Positions 1 through 7,572 of a stretch of 64,000 nt of DNA are shown here, piece by piece. The first letter of the stretch is position 1. The number at the start of each line of letters is the position of its first letter. Origin of the DNA: Streptomyces sp. NBC_01445 (GTDB lineage Bacteria > Actinomycetota > Actinomycetes > Streptomycetales > Streptomycetaceae); the NCBI RefSeq assembly GCF_035918235.1, contig NZ_CP109485.1, positions 3,906,001-3,970,000 of the forward strand, given 5' to 3'. The notes under the pieces are model-generated. The model was not told the DNA's origin, searched no databases, and saw nothing but the letters and a program-made list of their open reading frames with translations. A program made the translations under genes and the position numbers.

Positions 1-77
1 CGGATGGTGCGCACCGACAGGCCGGTGCGCCGGGACAGCTGCCCGATGGTGAGCAGCCGCGGGCCGTCGTCGATCAT
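1..77 (-). CDS. MerR-family regulator, N-terminal fragment
   Basis: The first 77 bases read on the minus strand start with ATG and encode about 25 residues that look like the first helices of a MerR-type winged HTH (LLTIGQLSRRTGLSVRTIR). The rest lies outside the window. The gene diverges from the acetyltransferase at 136, leaving about 58 bp between them for both promoters. MerR proteins usually act on a short divergent promoter, so it may control itself or the neighbour. The effector class cannot be told from the fragment. Confidence 0.7.
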   Translation of the reverse strand, partial: MIDDGPRLLTIGQLSRRTGLSVRTI

Positions 78-135
78 GTGGAGAAGTCTGGGCCTTCCAG
101 TGGGTGGAGACTCAAGAGAGCCGAGGGGGAACGTC

Positions 136-786
136 ATGCCGGGCACTGTGCGGGACATTCTGGATGCCGCGGCGCGAGGGGTCTTCCCCCCGCCGGACGG
201 GGGCACGACGGTGGTGCCGCAGGCGGATCACCGGGACGCGGGGGTGCTGTCCTTCACCGCCCACTCGGTGGTGTTCACGGACGAGGACCCGCAGTGGGTG
301 CACGAGACGCTGCGCGGGCTGGACTGCGATCCGCTGGCGGCGACGATGAATCCGCGGTTCCTCGGCGCGCTCATGGAGCGGACGGGGCGCCGTCATGACA
401 CGACGGACCTGCTCACCGTGGCCCCGGCGCTGCCGGGCGAGCCGCCGGTGGCCCTGAAGGAGATCGCGGACCCGGACCATCCGCGGGTGGTGCGGGCGCG
501 GCTGCGCCGCGACGACGTGCGGATGTGGGCGGCGGACGGCGGGGTGCTCGTCCTGGGGCGCGGCGTCGCGGGCCGCTGGGAGACGGCGATCGAGGTCGAC
601 GAGGAGGCGCGCCACCGGGGCCTCGGCCGGCTTCTCGCGGTGGCCGCCCGGCATCTGGTCCCGGACGGTGGGCCGCTGTGGTCCCAGCAGTCACCCGGGA
701 ACGCCCGCAGTGTGCGGGCGTTCCAGGCGGCGGGTTACCGTCCCGTCGGCGCGGAGGCGCTGTTCATCGCGCCCTGCCGGCGCTAG
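136..786 (+). CDS. GNAT-family N-acetyltransferase
   Basis: This 216-residue protein ends in a GNAT acetyl-CoA fold. The segment RHRGLGRLLAVAARHL fits the R/Q-x-x-G-x-G/A pyrophosphate-binding motif A, and the C-terminal NARSVRAFQAAGYRPVG fits motif B. The N-terminal 110 residues are not clearly assignable. I chose ATG 136 because a purine-rich GAGGGGGA lies just upstream; the open frame extends further 5' into DNA that also encodes the MerR start. The stop codon overlaps the stop of the convergent lipoprotein gene by four bases, so there is no room for a terminator between them. Substrate unknown. Confidence 0.75.
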   Translation: MPGTVRDILDAAARGVFPPPDGGTTVVPQADHRDAGVLSFTAHSVVFTDEDPQWVHETLRGLDCDPLAATMNPRFLGALMERTGRRHDTTDLLTVAPALPGEPPVALKEIADPDHPRVVRARLRRDDVRMWAADGGVLVLGRGVAGRWETAIEVDEEARHRGLGRLLAVAARHLVPDGGPLWSQQSPGNARSVRAFQAAGYRPVGAEALFIAPCRR

Positions 787-1970
787 CGGAAGATGCCGGT
801 GTGGCCGAGGGAGTACCGGCCGGGCTGCGGGTACACGGCCAGGCCGTGCGGGCCGTCACCGACGGTGATGCGGGCGATCTGCTTCCCCGTACGCGTGTCG
901 ATGGTGTACACCTCGGAGTCGTAACGGCCGGAAAGCCACAGGATCTTGCCGTCGGAGGAGACGCCGCCCATGTCGGGGCTGCCGCCGTCGGGCAGCGTCC
1001 ACTTCTTGGTCAGCTTGTTCTTCGCGAAGTCGAAGACGGAGATGGTGCCCTCGCCGCGGTTGGAGATGTACATCTCGCGGGAGTCGCGGCTGACGTAGAG
1101 CCCGTGGGCACCCTTGCCGGTGGGCAGGAGCTTGGGGGTGGTGAACTTCTTGCCGTCCAGGACCCACATGCCGTTGGCCACCATGTCGGCGATGTAGAAC
1201 GTCTTGCCGTCCGGGGAGATCTTGACGTCCTGCGGCATCGCGCCCTTGAAGGGCAGCCGCTCCTGGCGGACGACCTTCATCTTCGCGGTGTCGACCTTGA
1301 GGAGTTCGCCGCTGAACTCGCAGGAGACGATGAAGTAGCGGCCGTCGGCGGAGAAGTCGGCGTGGTTGACGCCGTAGCAGCTGACGGGCACGGTCTTGAG
1401 CGCCTTCATGGTGTGCGCGTCACGGAAGACCAGCTCCCGGTCGAGCGAGGCCATCACGATGGAGTACTTGCCGTCGGGCGTGAAGTAGAGGTTGTACGGG
1501 TCGTGCACGTCCACCGTCTTGCCGACCCTGCCGGTCTTCGGGTCGATGGGCGTGAGCGTGTTGCCCTTGTCGTTGTTGACCCAGAGAGTCTTCATGTCCC
1601 AGGACGGCACGACGTGCTGCGGCTGCCTGCCGACGTTGATCGTCTCGATGACCTTGTACGTCCTGGGATCGATGACAGAGACGGTGTCGGACTCGGTGTT
1701 GGGCACGTAGATCCGGGACGGGAAGTCCTTGACGACCGGCGACAGCTTGTCGGGGCGGTCGGCGGCGTAGATGTCCTTGGGGTCGAGGACGGGCGGCATG
1801 CCGGGCAGGCCCTGCGCGACCGGCTTCGGCTTGACGGCCGTGACGCCGTGCGTACCGAGCGCCTCGGTGGCCCGGTGCTTCTTGGCTTCGATGCCGCAGC
1901 CCGCGAGGGCCGCGAGGACCGTGGCGGCGGCGATCAGTACGGCGGTGGTGCGGGTGCGGCGGGGTGTCAT
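783..1970 (-). CDS. YVTN-type beta-propeller lipoprotein
   Basis: The 395-residue product has a lipoprotein signal (LAALAGC lipobox near residue 23) and then repeated propeller blades. Typical blade strings include YVPNTESDTVSVIDPRTY, LWVNNDKGNTLTPIDP, FYIADMVANGMWVLD and MYISNRGEGTISVFDF, matching the YVTN/cytochrome-D1-like repeat family. Such proteins are extracytoplasmic scaffolds or sensors; no haem motif (CxxCH) is seen. The ATG overlaps the stop codon of the upstream polysaccharide deacetylase (ATGA, 1967-1970), so the two are translationally coupled and probably act together at the cell surface. The role is inferred only from family and context. Confidence 0.85.
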   Translation of the reverse strand: MTPRRTRTTAVLIAAATVLAALAGCGIEAKKHRATEALGTHGVTAVKPKPVAQGLPGMPPVLDPKDIYAADRPDKLSPVVKDFPSRIYVPNTESDTVSVIDPRTYKVIETINVGRQPQHVVPSWDMKTLWVNNDKGNTLTPIDPKTGRVGKTVDVHDPYNLYFTPDGKYSIVMASLDRELVFRDAHTMKALKTVPVSCYGVNHADFSADGRYFIVSCEFSGELLKVDTAKMKVVRQERLPFKGAMPQDVKISPDGKTFYIADMVANGMWVLDGKKFTTPKLLPTGKGAHGLYVSRDSREMYISNRGEGTISVFDFAKNKLTKKWTLPDGGSPDMGGVSSDGKILWLSGRYDSEVYTIDTRTGKQIARITVGDGPHGLAVYPQPGRYSLGHTGIFR

Positions 1971-2743
1971 TTCAGCAGCTCCGTGGTGGTCACCGCGGCC
2001 AGGCCGCGGCGGTCGAGGTCTTCCAGGAGGGCGGGGAGCGCAACGACCGTGTCCCGGTAACCGAAGTGCAGGCTCACGACCGAGCCTTCGCGGATCTCCG
2101 AGGTGACCTTCCGGGTCACCTCGGCGGCGCCCGGCGAGGTGTAGTCGAGGGAGTCGACGTCGTACGACAGGACGTGCGGGTAGCCGGCCGTGCGGGCCAG
2201 GCTCTCGACGAGCGGGGTCGCCCGCTGGGTGCGCGAGGGCCGGAACCAGGTGCCGATGGAGCCGGTGAGGCGGCGGATGCGGTCGGCGCAGCCGGTGATC
2301 TCCGCGCGTGCCTCGGCCTCGGACATCGTGTTGATGTCGCGGTGGTTCAGCGTGTGGTTGCCCAGGTCGTGGCCGCCGTCGAGGATGCGCCGGGCCACGG
2401 CGGGGTGCTCGTCGAGCCAGCTGCCGACGGCCAGGACGGTCACCCTGGCGTGGGCCCGCTCGGCCTCCTTGAGGAGCGCGTACGCGATGGCCGGGTCGCC
2501 CTGGCCGTGGAAGGTGAGGGCGACGCGGGGGCGGTCGCGGGGGCCGTGGTCGATCTGGGCGGGCTGCCCCGGGAAGCGGCGGGGGGCCGGGGCCGCCGGC
2601 GCGGCGCGGGCGGGGTGGGACGGGCTGGCGGAGTGCCCGGCGGCCACCGCGTCGCGGGCGGTGGTGGAGCAGCCGGTGGTGAGGGCGGCGGCGGTGAGTC
2701 CGGCGCCGAAGCGGAGGGCTGCGCGGCGGTCGGTCGAGGTCAC
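1967..2743 (-). CDS. Secreted polysaccharide deacetylase (NodB domain)
   Basis: A signal-anchored protein of about 258 residues (AALTTGC lipobox-like site near residue 25) with a NodB/CE4 domain. Motif 1 reads LTFHGQGDP instead of the usual TFDDG, motif 2 is NHTLNH (metal-binding HxxxH) and motif 3 is FRPSRT instead of RPPYG. The metal-binding histidines are therefore kept while the catalytic-base position differs, a variant common in actinobacterial deacetylase-like proteins. GTG 2743 is preferred because GGGG lies at ribosome-binding distance; an in-frame TTG at 2761 is the alternative. It is coupled to the beta-propeller lipoprotein downstream. The likely target is a cell-wall or exopolysaccharide. 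Confidence 0.8.
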   Translation of the reverse strand: MTSTDRRAALRFGAGLTAAALTTGCSTTARDAVAAGHSASPSHPARAAPAAPAPRRFPGQPAQIDHGPRDRPRVALTFHGQGDPAIAYALLKEAERAHARVTVLAVGSWLDEHPAVARRILDGGHDLGNHTLNHRDINTMSEAEARAEITGCADRIRRLTGSIGTWFRPSRTQRATPLVESLARTAGYPHVLSYDVDSLDYTSPGAAEVTRKVTSEIREGSVVSLHFGYRDTVVALPALLEDLDRRGLAAVTTTELLK

Positions 2744-3071
2744 CGCCCCATTTAAGGTCAATAAGGGACAAGCGGGACTTATCGACCCGAGGGTCTTAAT
2801 GAATACTGGATGGCGTCGTTAATAAATCTTCATTTGCCAGGCTCGTGGCCCAGGTCACCGAGGATTCATTTGGCCTCATGGGCCGAGGTCTGCCATAGTC
2901 GGGAACACGACCCCCATTGACCCGGGCTCGGTCGTCGACAGCGGCCGTGGATCACACCCCAACCATCCACGGCGCTCCACGAAAGCCCCCGCGGCGCCCC
3001 ACAAGGCGAAAACGGGGGCTTTCGTGTACCCCCCGACGCCCCCGACATCCCCGCCGCCCCGGCACCGGCAC
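2744..3071. other. Intergenic region with promoter-like DNA and a hairpin
   Basis: No gene is supported here. Positions 2750-2840 are unusually AT-rich for this genome (TTAATGAATACTGG, TTAATAAATCTTC) and lie directly upstream of the minus-strand deacetylase gene, so its promoter is probably here. The part nearer 3071 holds the hairpin described separately. Confidence 0.5.
2978..3026. terminator. Inverted repeat, probable terminator
   Basis: Perfect 14-bp arms CACGAAAGCCCCCG (2978-2991) and CGGGGGCTTTCGTG (3013-3026) are separated by 21 bases. It lies 46 bp past the stop of the RsbW-like gene in its reading direction, so it most likely ends that transcript. The symmetry would let it work on either strand. 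Confidence 0.65.
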
Positions 3072-3575
3072 TCAGCGGTCGGCGACCCGCATCTCGAACC
3101 AGGTGGTCTTGCCGCGCGGCAGCAGATCCACGCCCCAGCGGTCGGAGAGCTTGTCGACCAGACAGAGTCCGCGCCCGCTGATGTCGAGCTCGTGGACGGG
3201 CATGAGACAGGGGAGCCCGCGCGAGGGATCACGCACCTCGACCCTGATCCAGCCGCGCCTGCGGACCATCCGTAACCCGAAGATCCTGGCCCCCGTGTGC
3301 CGCACCGCGTTGCCGACGAGCTCGGAGACGAGCAGCACGACGTCCTCGGTCATCTTCGGGGAGAGTCCCCAGTGCCTCAGGACGACCACCTGGGCGAGCC
3401 TGCGCGCGGTCGCCGCCGACTCGGGCCGCGACGGCAGCGGCACCTCCGCCTCGGCCGGATTCCCGAACAACTCCAGTGCCTTCAGAGCCCGTTCGTCCTC
3501 GACCGCAGGCGACCAGCGCGCCGCGGTCGCACTCCCGTGCCTCCGCGGCTGTTCGATACCCTCCAGCCCCGCCAT
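3072..3575 (-). CDS. RsbW-like ATP-binding protein (anti-sigma kinase fold)
   Basis: This 167-residue cytoplasmic protein has a HATPase_c_2 (GHKL) domain from about residue 45. The N-box is LLVSELVGNAVRHTG, the G1 box is VRDPSRGLP and the G2 region is GRGLCLVDKLSDRWG. Streptomyces encode dozens of such single-domain proteins; characterised members phosphorylate anti-anti-sigma proteins or bind sigma factors. No sigma or anti-anti-sigma gene is adjacent, so the partner is unknown. The first 40 residues are charged and lack a recognised domain. Upstream DNA holds a hairpin and a repeated CTTAAGG motif that may matter for its expression. Confidence 0.85.
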   Translation of the reverse strand: MAGLEGIEQPRRHGSATAARWSPAVEDERALKALELFGNPAEAEVPLPSRPESAATARRLAQVVVLRHWGLSPKMTEDVVLLVSELVGNAVRHTGARIFGLRMVRRRGWIRVEVRDPSRGLPCLMPVHELDISGRGLCLVDKLSDRWGVDLLPRGKTTWFEMRVADR

Positions 3576-3904
3576 CCCCCCATCATGGCTGCCCAGAACG
3601 GGTTCCGGGGCCGTTCCTGCCGAATAAGCCCCCCGGAACCTTCCATTCCGGGGGGCTGGTTTGGCATATGACGCTGGCAGATAAACCCTTGCCGCATACC
3701 TGCTGAGCTGCGACGATCGCGCGATTCGGTCCGATCGACGACCTCGGCGGCCCGAACGCCCTTAAGGTTCTCTTAAGGCTGCGATAAACCGCCCCAACGA
3801 GGGACAGCGGTGAGACGTCCCGTCAACTACAAGTGGATCAGGGGAAGTTGACACGGGTGTCTGCGCGGGGTCCCGCGCGCCGGCGAACCGGCGAACCGGA
3901 CCGC
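3576..3904. other. Intergenic region with hairpin and CTTAAGG repeats
   Basis: No coding sequence is supported. It contains a strong hairpin (3627-3657), two direct copies of CTTAAGG (3761-3767 and 3772-3778, 11-bp period), and an inverted pair GTCAACT/AGTTGAC (about 3822-3853) close to the enoyl-CoA hydratase stop. It is upstream of the RsbW-like gene and downstream of the hydratase gene, so it must hold the end of one transcript and the promoter of the next. Confidence 0.5.
3627..3657 (-). terminator. Intrinsic terminator of the hydratase transcript
   Basis: Perfect 11-bp arms AGCCCCCCGGA and TCCGGGGGGCT enclose a 9-base loop. Read on the minus strand, the stem is followed by TTATT, as expected of an intrinsic terminator. 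It lies about 250 bp after the enoyl-CoA hydratase stop and 50 bp before the next minus-strand gene, so it could also act as an attenuator for that gene. Confidence 0.7.
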
Positions 3905-4672
3905 CTAGAGGAACTTGGCCTTGCCCGGGCCCTCTTCGACGAAGCTCCGCATCCCGCGCTCGCGGTCCTCGGTGGCGAACAGGCCCGCGAACCAGTTCCG
4001 CTCGACCGCGAGACCGGTGTCGATGTCCGTCTCCAGGCCCACGTCGATGGACTCCTTCGCGGCGCGCAGCGCGAGCGCCGGCCCCTGCGCCAGCTTCGCG
4101 GCCCAGGCGTGCGCCTGCTCGTAGACCTCGGCGGCGGGCACGACGCGGTCCACCAGGCCGATGGCGAGGGCCTCTTCGGCCTTCACATGGCGGCCGGTGA
4201 AGATGAGGTCCTTCGCCTTGGAGGGGCCGACCAGGCGCGCGAGGCGCTGCGTGCCGCCCGCGCCGGGGATCAGACCGAGCAGGATCTCGGGCTGGCCGAG
4301 CTTCGCGTTGTCCGCGGCGATGCGGAAGTCGGCGCACAGCGCGAGTTCGCAGCCGCCGCCGAGCGCGTAGCCGGTGACCGCGGCGACGACCGGCTTGGGG
4401 ATGCGCGCGACGGCCGTGAACGAGTCCTGCAGGGCGCGGGAGCGCACGATCATGGCCGCGTGGTCCATGGCCTGCATCTCTTTGATGTCCGCACCGGCGG
4501 CGAACGCCTTGTCGCTGCCACGGACGACCACGGCGCGTACGTCGTCGCGGCGCGAGGCCTCCTCGGCGAGCTCCTTGATGCGGTCCTGGGTGGCGATGTC
4601 CAGAGCGTTCATCGGCGGCCGGTCGAGCCGGATCGTGCCGACGCCTTCGGCGACTTCGAGGTAGGCAGTCAT
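3905..4672 (-). CDS. Enoyl-CoA hydratase/isomerase (crotonase family)
   Basis: The 255-residue protein has the crotonase fold of fatty-acid beta-oxidation enzymes, which hydrate trans-2-enoyl-CoA. Visible motifs are the oxyanion-hole strand FAAGADIKEM, the second oxyanion segment GYALGGGCELALCADFRIA, and QPEILLGLIPGAGGTQRLARLVG, which carries both glutamates expected of a true hydratase (E in GGGCE and E in QPE). ATG 4672 starts the conserved MTAYLEVAEGVGTIRLDRPP; the frame stays open upstream into the terminator of the preceding gene, so a longer start is unlikely. It is a single gene with no beta-oxidation partners nearby. Confidence 0.9.
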   Translation of the reverse strand: MTAYLEVAEGVGTIRLDRPPMNALDIATQDRIKELAEEASRRDDVRAVVVRGSDKAFAAGADIKEMQAMDHAAMIVRSRALQDSFTAVARIPKPVVAAVTGYALGGGCELALCADFRIAADNAKLGQPEILLGLIPGAGGTQRLARLVGPSKAKDLIFTGRHVKAEEALAIGLVDRVVPAAEVYEQAHAWAAKLAQGPALALRAAKESIDVGLETDIDTGLAVERNWFAGLFATEDRERGMRSFVEEGPGKAKFL

Positions 4673-4700
4673 GGACAGCAGGTTAGTGCGCGTTAACGGG

Positions 4701-4739
4701 AGAGGCCCGGTGCACTTGGTCACAGTGCGCCGGGCCTCT
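4701..4739 (-). terminator. Terminator of the first L,D-transpeptidase gene
   Basis: Arms AGAGGCCCGG and CCGGGCCTCT (10 bp perfect) extend inward by GCACT/AGTGC after one mismatch. The hairpin lies between the transpeptidase stop (4777) and the hydratase start (4672), both on the minus strand. No long T-run follows, which is common in Streptomyces. Confidence 0.65.
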
Positions 4740-4776
4740 TCACGTAGAGACAAAAGCAGTCAGGGACGCAACGGCG

Positions 4777-5979
4777 TCAGGCCTTCCACTTGTCCCAGGA
4801 CATGTTCCAGCCGTTGAAGCCGTTGTCCGGGGCCACCGTCCGGTCCTGCGAGTTCTTCACCTCGACGACGTCACCGATCATCGAGCTGTTGAAGAACCAG
4901 GCCGCCGGCACCTTGCTGTCGTAGCCGCCGCGCACGTCGCGCAGGCCCACACAGCCGTGGCTGGCGTTGTAGTTGCCGAAGGCGCCGCCGCCCCAGTAGT
5001 TGCCGTGGATGAACGTCCCGGACGTCGTCAGTCGCATGGCGTGCGGCACGTCCTTGATGTCGTACTCGCCGCCGTAGCCCACCGTTTCGCCGTTCATACG
5101 GGTCACCGTGAGCTTCTCGCTGATGACCATCTGGCCGTTCCACGTGGAGTAGCCCGGCTTGCCCGTGGTGACCGGGACCTTCTTGATGGTCTTGCCGTCG
5201 CGCTTCACGGTCATCATGTGCGTCTTGGCGTCGACCGTGGAGACCTGGCTGCGGCCGACCGTGAACTTCACGGTCTTGGCCTGCTTGCCGTAGACGCCCG
5301 GCCGACCCTCGACGCCGTCGAGGTTGAGCTTGACGGTCACTTCGGTGCCCGCGGCCCAGTACTTCTCGGGGCGGAAGTCGAGGCGGTCGTTGCCGAACCA
5401 GTGGCCCTCGACGGGCACGGACGGCTCCGTCTTGATCTCGATGGCCTTCTCCACGTCCTCCGGGTGCGTGATGCCCCGCGTGAAGTGGACCGAGAACGGC
5501 ATGCCGACGCCGACCTTCGAGCCGTCCTCCGGCGTGAACTGGCCGACGAACGTGTTCTTCGGGACCAGCGTCGTGAACGACACGTCCTTCGCGGACGCGC
5601 GGCCCTCGGAGTCCTTGGCGACCGCGTGGACCTTGTACTTGGTGGAGGCGGCCAGGTGATGCGCGGGCGTCCAACTGGCGCCGCCGTCCACGATCTTGCC
5701 CTCGACCGGGTTGCCCTTGGTGTCGGCGACCTTCACCTCGGTCAACTTGCCCTTGTCGGCGGTGATCCGGAGGTCTCCGCTGGTGGCCACGCCGTCCGCG
5801 CCGTCCTTCGGGGCGATGGCGACGACGGCCTGGGACGGCTTGTTGGTGTCCGCCTTGCCCGAGTCGCCGCCCTTGCCGTCACTCCCCGAACCGGAGCCGC
5901 CGTTCCCTCCGCCGCAAGCCGTGGCCAGCAGCAGAGCGGCCCCCAGCAGAGCCCCCGATATCGGTCGTCGCCCGTTCAC
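4777..5979 (-). CDS. L,D-transpeptidase lipoprotein with Ig-like domains
   Basis: This 400-residue enzyme makes 3-3 cross-links in peptidoglycan at the outer membrane face. It has a signal with lipobox (LLATACG), a Gly/Ser-rich linker, two Ig-like domains (about residues 50-140 and 140-245) and a C-terminal YkuD domain with HGNYWGGG ... SHGCVGL; the nucleophile is Cys343. This is the architecture of mycobacterial LdtMt2. GTG 5979 follows a good ribosome binding site (GAGGGGAGA). The next gene upstream is a paralogue with the same architecture, so the pair arose by tandem duplication. Its leader region (6000-6130) probably has its own promoter because 225 bp separate the genes. Confidence 0.93.
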   Translation of the reverse strand: MNGRRPISGALLGAALLLATACGGGNGGSGSGSDGKGGDSGKADTNKPSQAVVAIAPKDGADGVATSGDLRITADKGKLTEVKVADTKGNPVEGKIVDGGASWTPAHHLAASTKYKVHAVAKDSEGRASAKDVSFTTLVPKNTFVGQFTPEDGSKVGVGMPFSVHFTRGITHPEDVEKAIEIKTEPSVPVEGHWFGNDRLDFRPEKYWAAGTEVTVKLNLDGVEGRPGVYGKQAKTVKFTVGRSQVSTVDAKTHMMTVKRDGKTIKKVPVTTGKPGYSTWNGQMVISEKLTVTRMNGETVGYGGEYDIKDVPHAMRLTTSGTFIHGNYWGGGAFGNYNASHGCVGLRDVRGGYDSKVPAAWFFNSSMIGDVVEVKNSQDRTVAPDNGFNGWNMSWDKWKA

Positions 5980-6204
5980 GATCTTGTCTCCCCTCGCGCA
6001 AGGCCGGTCAGGCCCCCACCCCAGCGCGTCCTAGCGCGCACTGCGACAGATAACCACACGACCTGCAGTTATGGATCCCCAGCTATGTCACCGTTCAGTC
6101 CCAACTGGTCCGGCTTTGACGGAGCGTGAGGCGGGGCGTGGGGTGAGGTGTGGGGCAGGGCGTGGGGCGGGGCAAGGGCCTGGCCGACCGGCCGCGCGCG
6201 GGGC
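5980..6204 (-). promoter_or_regulatory. Promoter-containing gap between the tandem transpeptidase genes
   Basis: The 225-bp gap contains a G-rich run of GGGGCGTGGGG-type repeats (6127-6180) just after the upstream paralogue's stop, then less biased DNA (6030-6125) that could hold a promoter for the downstream copy. No confident -35/-10 pair is called. Confidence 0.3.
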
Positions 6205-7410
6205 TCAGTGTGCGGCCGTACCCGCCTTCCAGTTCTTCCAGGTCATGTTCCAGCCACTGAGGCCGTTGTCGGGGGCGACCACCTTGTCCTTGCTGTTGAC
6301 CACCTCGATGACGTCGCCGACGAGGCTGTGGTCGAAGAACCACCCCGCGGGCGAATCCGAGCTGCCGCCCCTCTCATCGGCCAGCCCGATGCAGCCGTGG
6401 CTGATGTTGCGGTTACCGAAGGCGTCCGATGTCCAGTAGTTGCCGTGCAGGAACGTTCCGGACGACGTGAGCCGGATGGCGTGCGGCACGTCGGGGACGT
6501 TGTACTCACCGCCGAACCCGACAGTGCGGCTGTCCATCCGGGTCATCTCGAGCATCTCGCTGATGACCATCTTCCCGTTGTATGTGGGAGTTTTGGTCGC
6601 CCCGGCGGTGATGGGGATGGTCTCGGCGGGTTCGCCTTCGCGGCGCACCTCCATGGTGTCATCGTCCGCGTCCACCAGGCTGACCTGGCTGCGACCGATG
6701 GTGAAGGCCATCTTCTTGTGCTGCACGCCGTACACACCGGGGGCCGACTGCACGTCGCGCAGCCCCAGGTCGACGGTGACCTCCGTGCCCGGCTTCCAGT
6801 AGTCGCGCGGCCGGAAGTCGAGGCGGGACTTGCCGAACCAGTGCGGGGCGACCTCCACGGCGGGCTTCGTCGTGACGTGGATGGCGCGTTCGACGGCGGC
6901 CCGGTTCTGGATGGCCCTGTTGAACTCGAGCGAAACGATCATGCCGGTGCCGACGGTGGACCGGTCCTCCGGCGTGACGTAGCCGACGAACCGCTTGGCG
7001 GGGACGGACGTCGTGAAGGTGGTGTGGCGGGCGGTGCGGTGACCGTCCTTGTCGCGCGCGACCACGTCCACGGTGTACTTGGCGGCGAGGGAGAGCCGCC
7101 GTTCGCCCGTCGGCCGCCATCGCGCGCCGTGTTCGTCGATCCGGCCCTGGACCGGGACCTCCTCTCCGTCCTGGAGCTTCACGACCTTGACCGTTTGCAG
7201 GCGCCCGTCCGGCACCTTCACCTCGATCGTCCGGTCGGCCGGTACGTTCTTGGTCCCGTTGGCCGGGACGACCTCGATCGCATCTTCGGGGGAGCGCGAC
7301 TTGCCGAGCAGATCTTCCGCGGCGGTGCATCCGGTGACTCCGGTCAGCACCACCGCCCAGGTCAGTACGGCGGCCAGCGTGGCCCCTGCGTTTCTCACAG
7401 TTGTTCTCAC
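6205..7410 (-). CDS. L,D-transpeptidase lipoprotein, tandem paralogue
   Basis: A second 401-residue L,D-transpeptidase with the same order of parts: lipobox (LTGVTGC), two Ig-like domains, and a YkuD domain with HGNYWTSD ... SHGCIGL (Cys340). The C-terminal tail APDNGLSGWNMTWKNWK closely matches the other copy's APDNGFNGWNMSWDKWK, so the duplicates align end to end. The Gly/Ser linker of the first copy is missing here; a short charged linker replaces it. GTG 7410 is used; an in-frame GTG four codons later is possible. It diverges from glgX with about 160 bp between, so the promoters of both lie there. Confidence 0.93.
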   Translation of the reverse strand: MRTTVRNAGATLAAVLTWAVVLTGVTGCTAAEDLLGKSRSPEDAIEVVPANGTKNVPADRTIEVKVPDGRLQTVKVVKLQDGEEVPVQGRIDEHGARWRPTGERRLSLAAKYTVDVVARDKDGHRTARHTTFTTSVPAKRFVGYVTPEDRSTVGTGMIVSLEFNRAIQNRAAVERAIHVTTKPAVEVAPHWFGKSRLDFRPRDYWKPGTEVTVDLGLRDVQSAPGVYGVQHKKMAFTIGRSQVSLVDADDDTMEVRREGEPAETIPITAGATKTPTYNGKMVISEMLEMTRMDSRTVGFGGEYNVPDVPHAIRLTSSGTFLHGNYWTSDAFGNRNISHGCIGLADERGGSSDSPAGWFFDHSLVGDVIEVVNSKDKVVAPDNGLSGWNMTWKNWKAGTAAH

Positions 7411-7572
7411 ACCCGATCAACGACCGTCACCCCGCCGGGGAAACGTGAGTGCGACCCAAGCTCTGGGCAGAACACTGGGGAGGACGACGCGACGGGGAGC
7501 CGCGGCCGGGACGCCGCACGCCCTTCCCCTGCCGGTGGCGCCGGCCCGACCGAGCCGCGGGAGGCATGACAG

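Noticed and set aside
783..2771. A 662-residue minus-strand frame spanning both the lipoprotein and the deacetylase region
   Set aside because: Only the part after 1970 encodes a real protein; the upstream part is an Arg/Pro-rich shadow of the deacetylase in another frame.
6127..6180. G-rich run as a possible G-quadruplex or regulatory array
   Set aside because: Irregular GGGG spacing in a GC-rich gap between paralogues; no repeat unit or symmetry strong enough to call.
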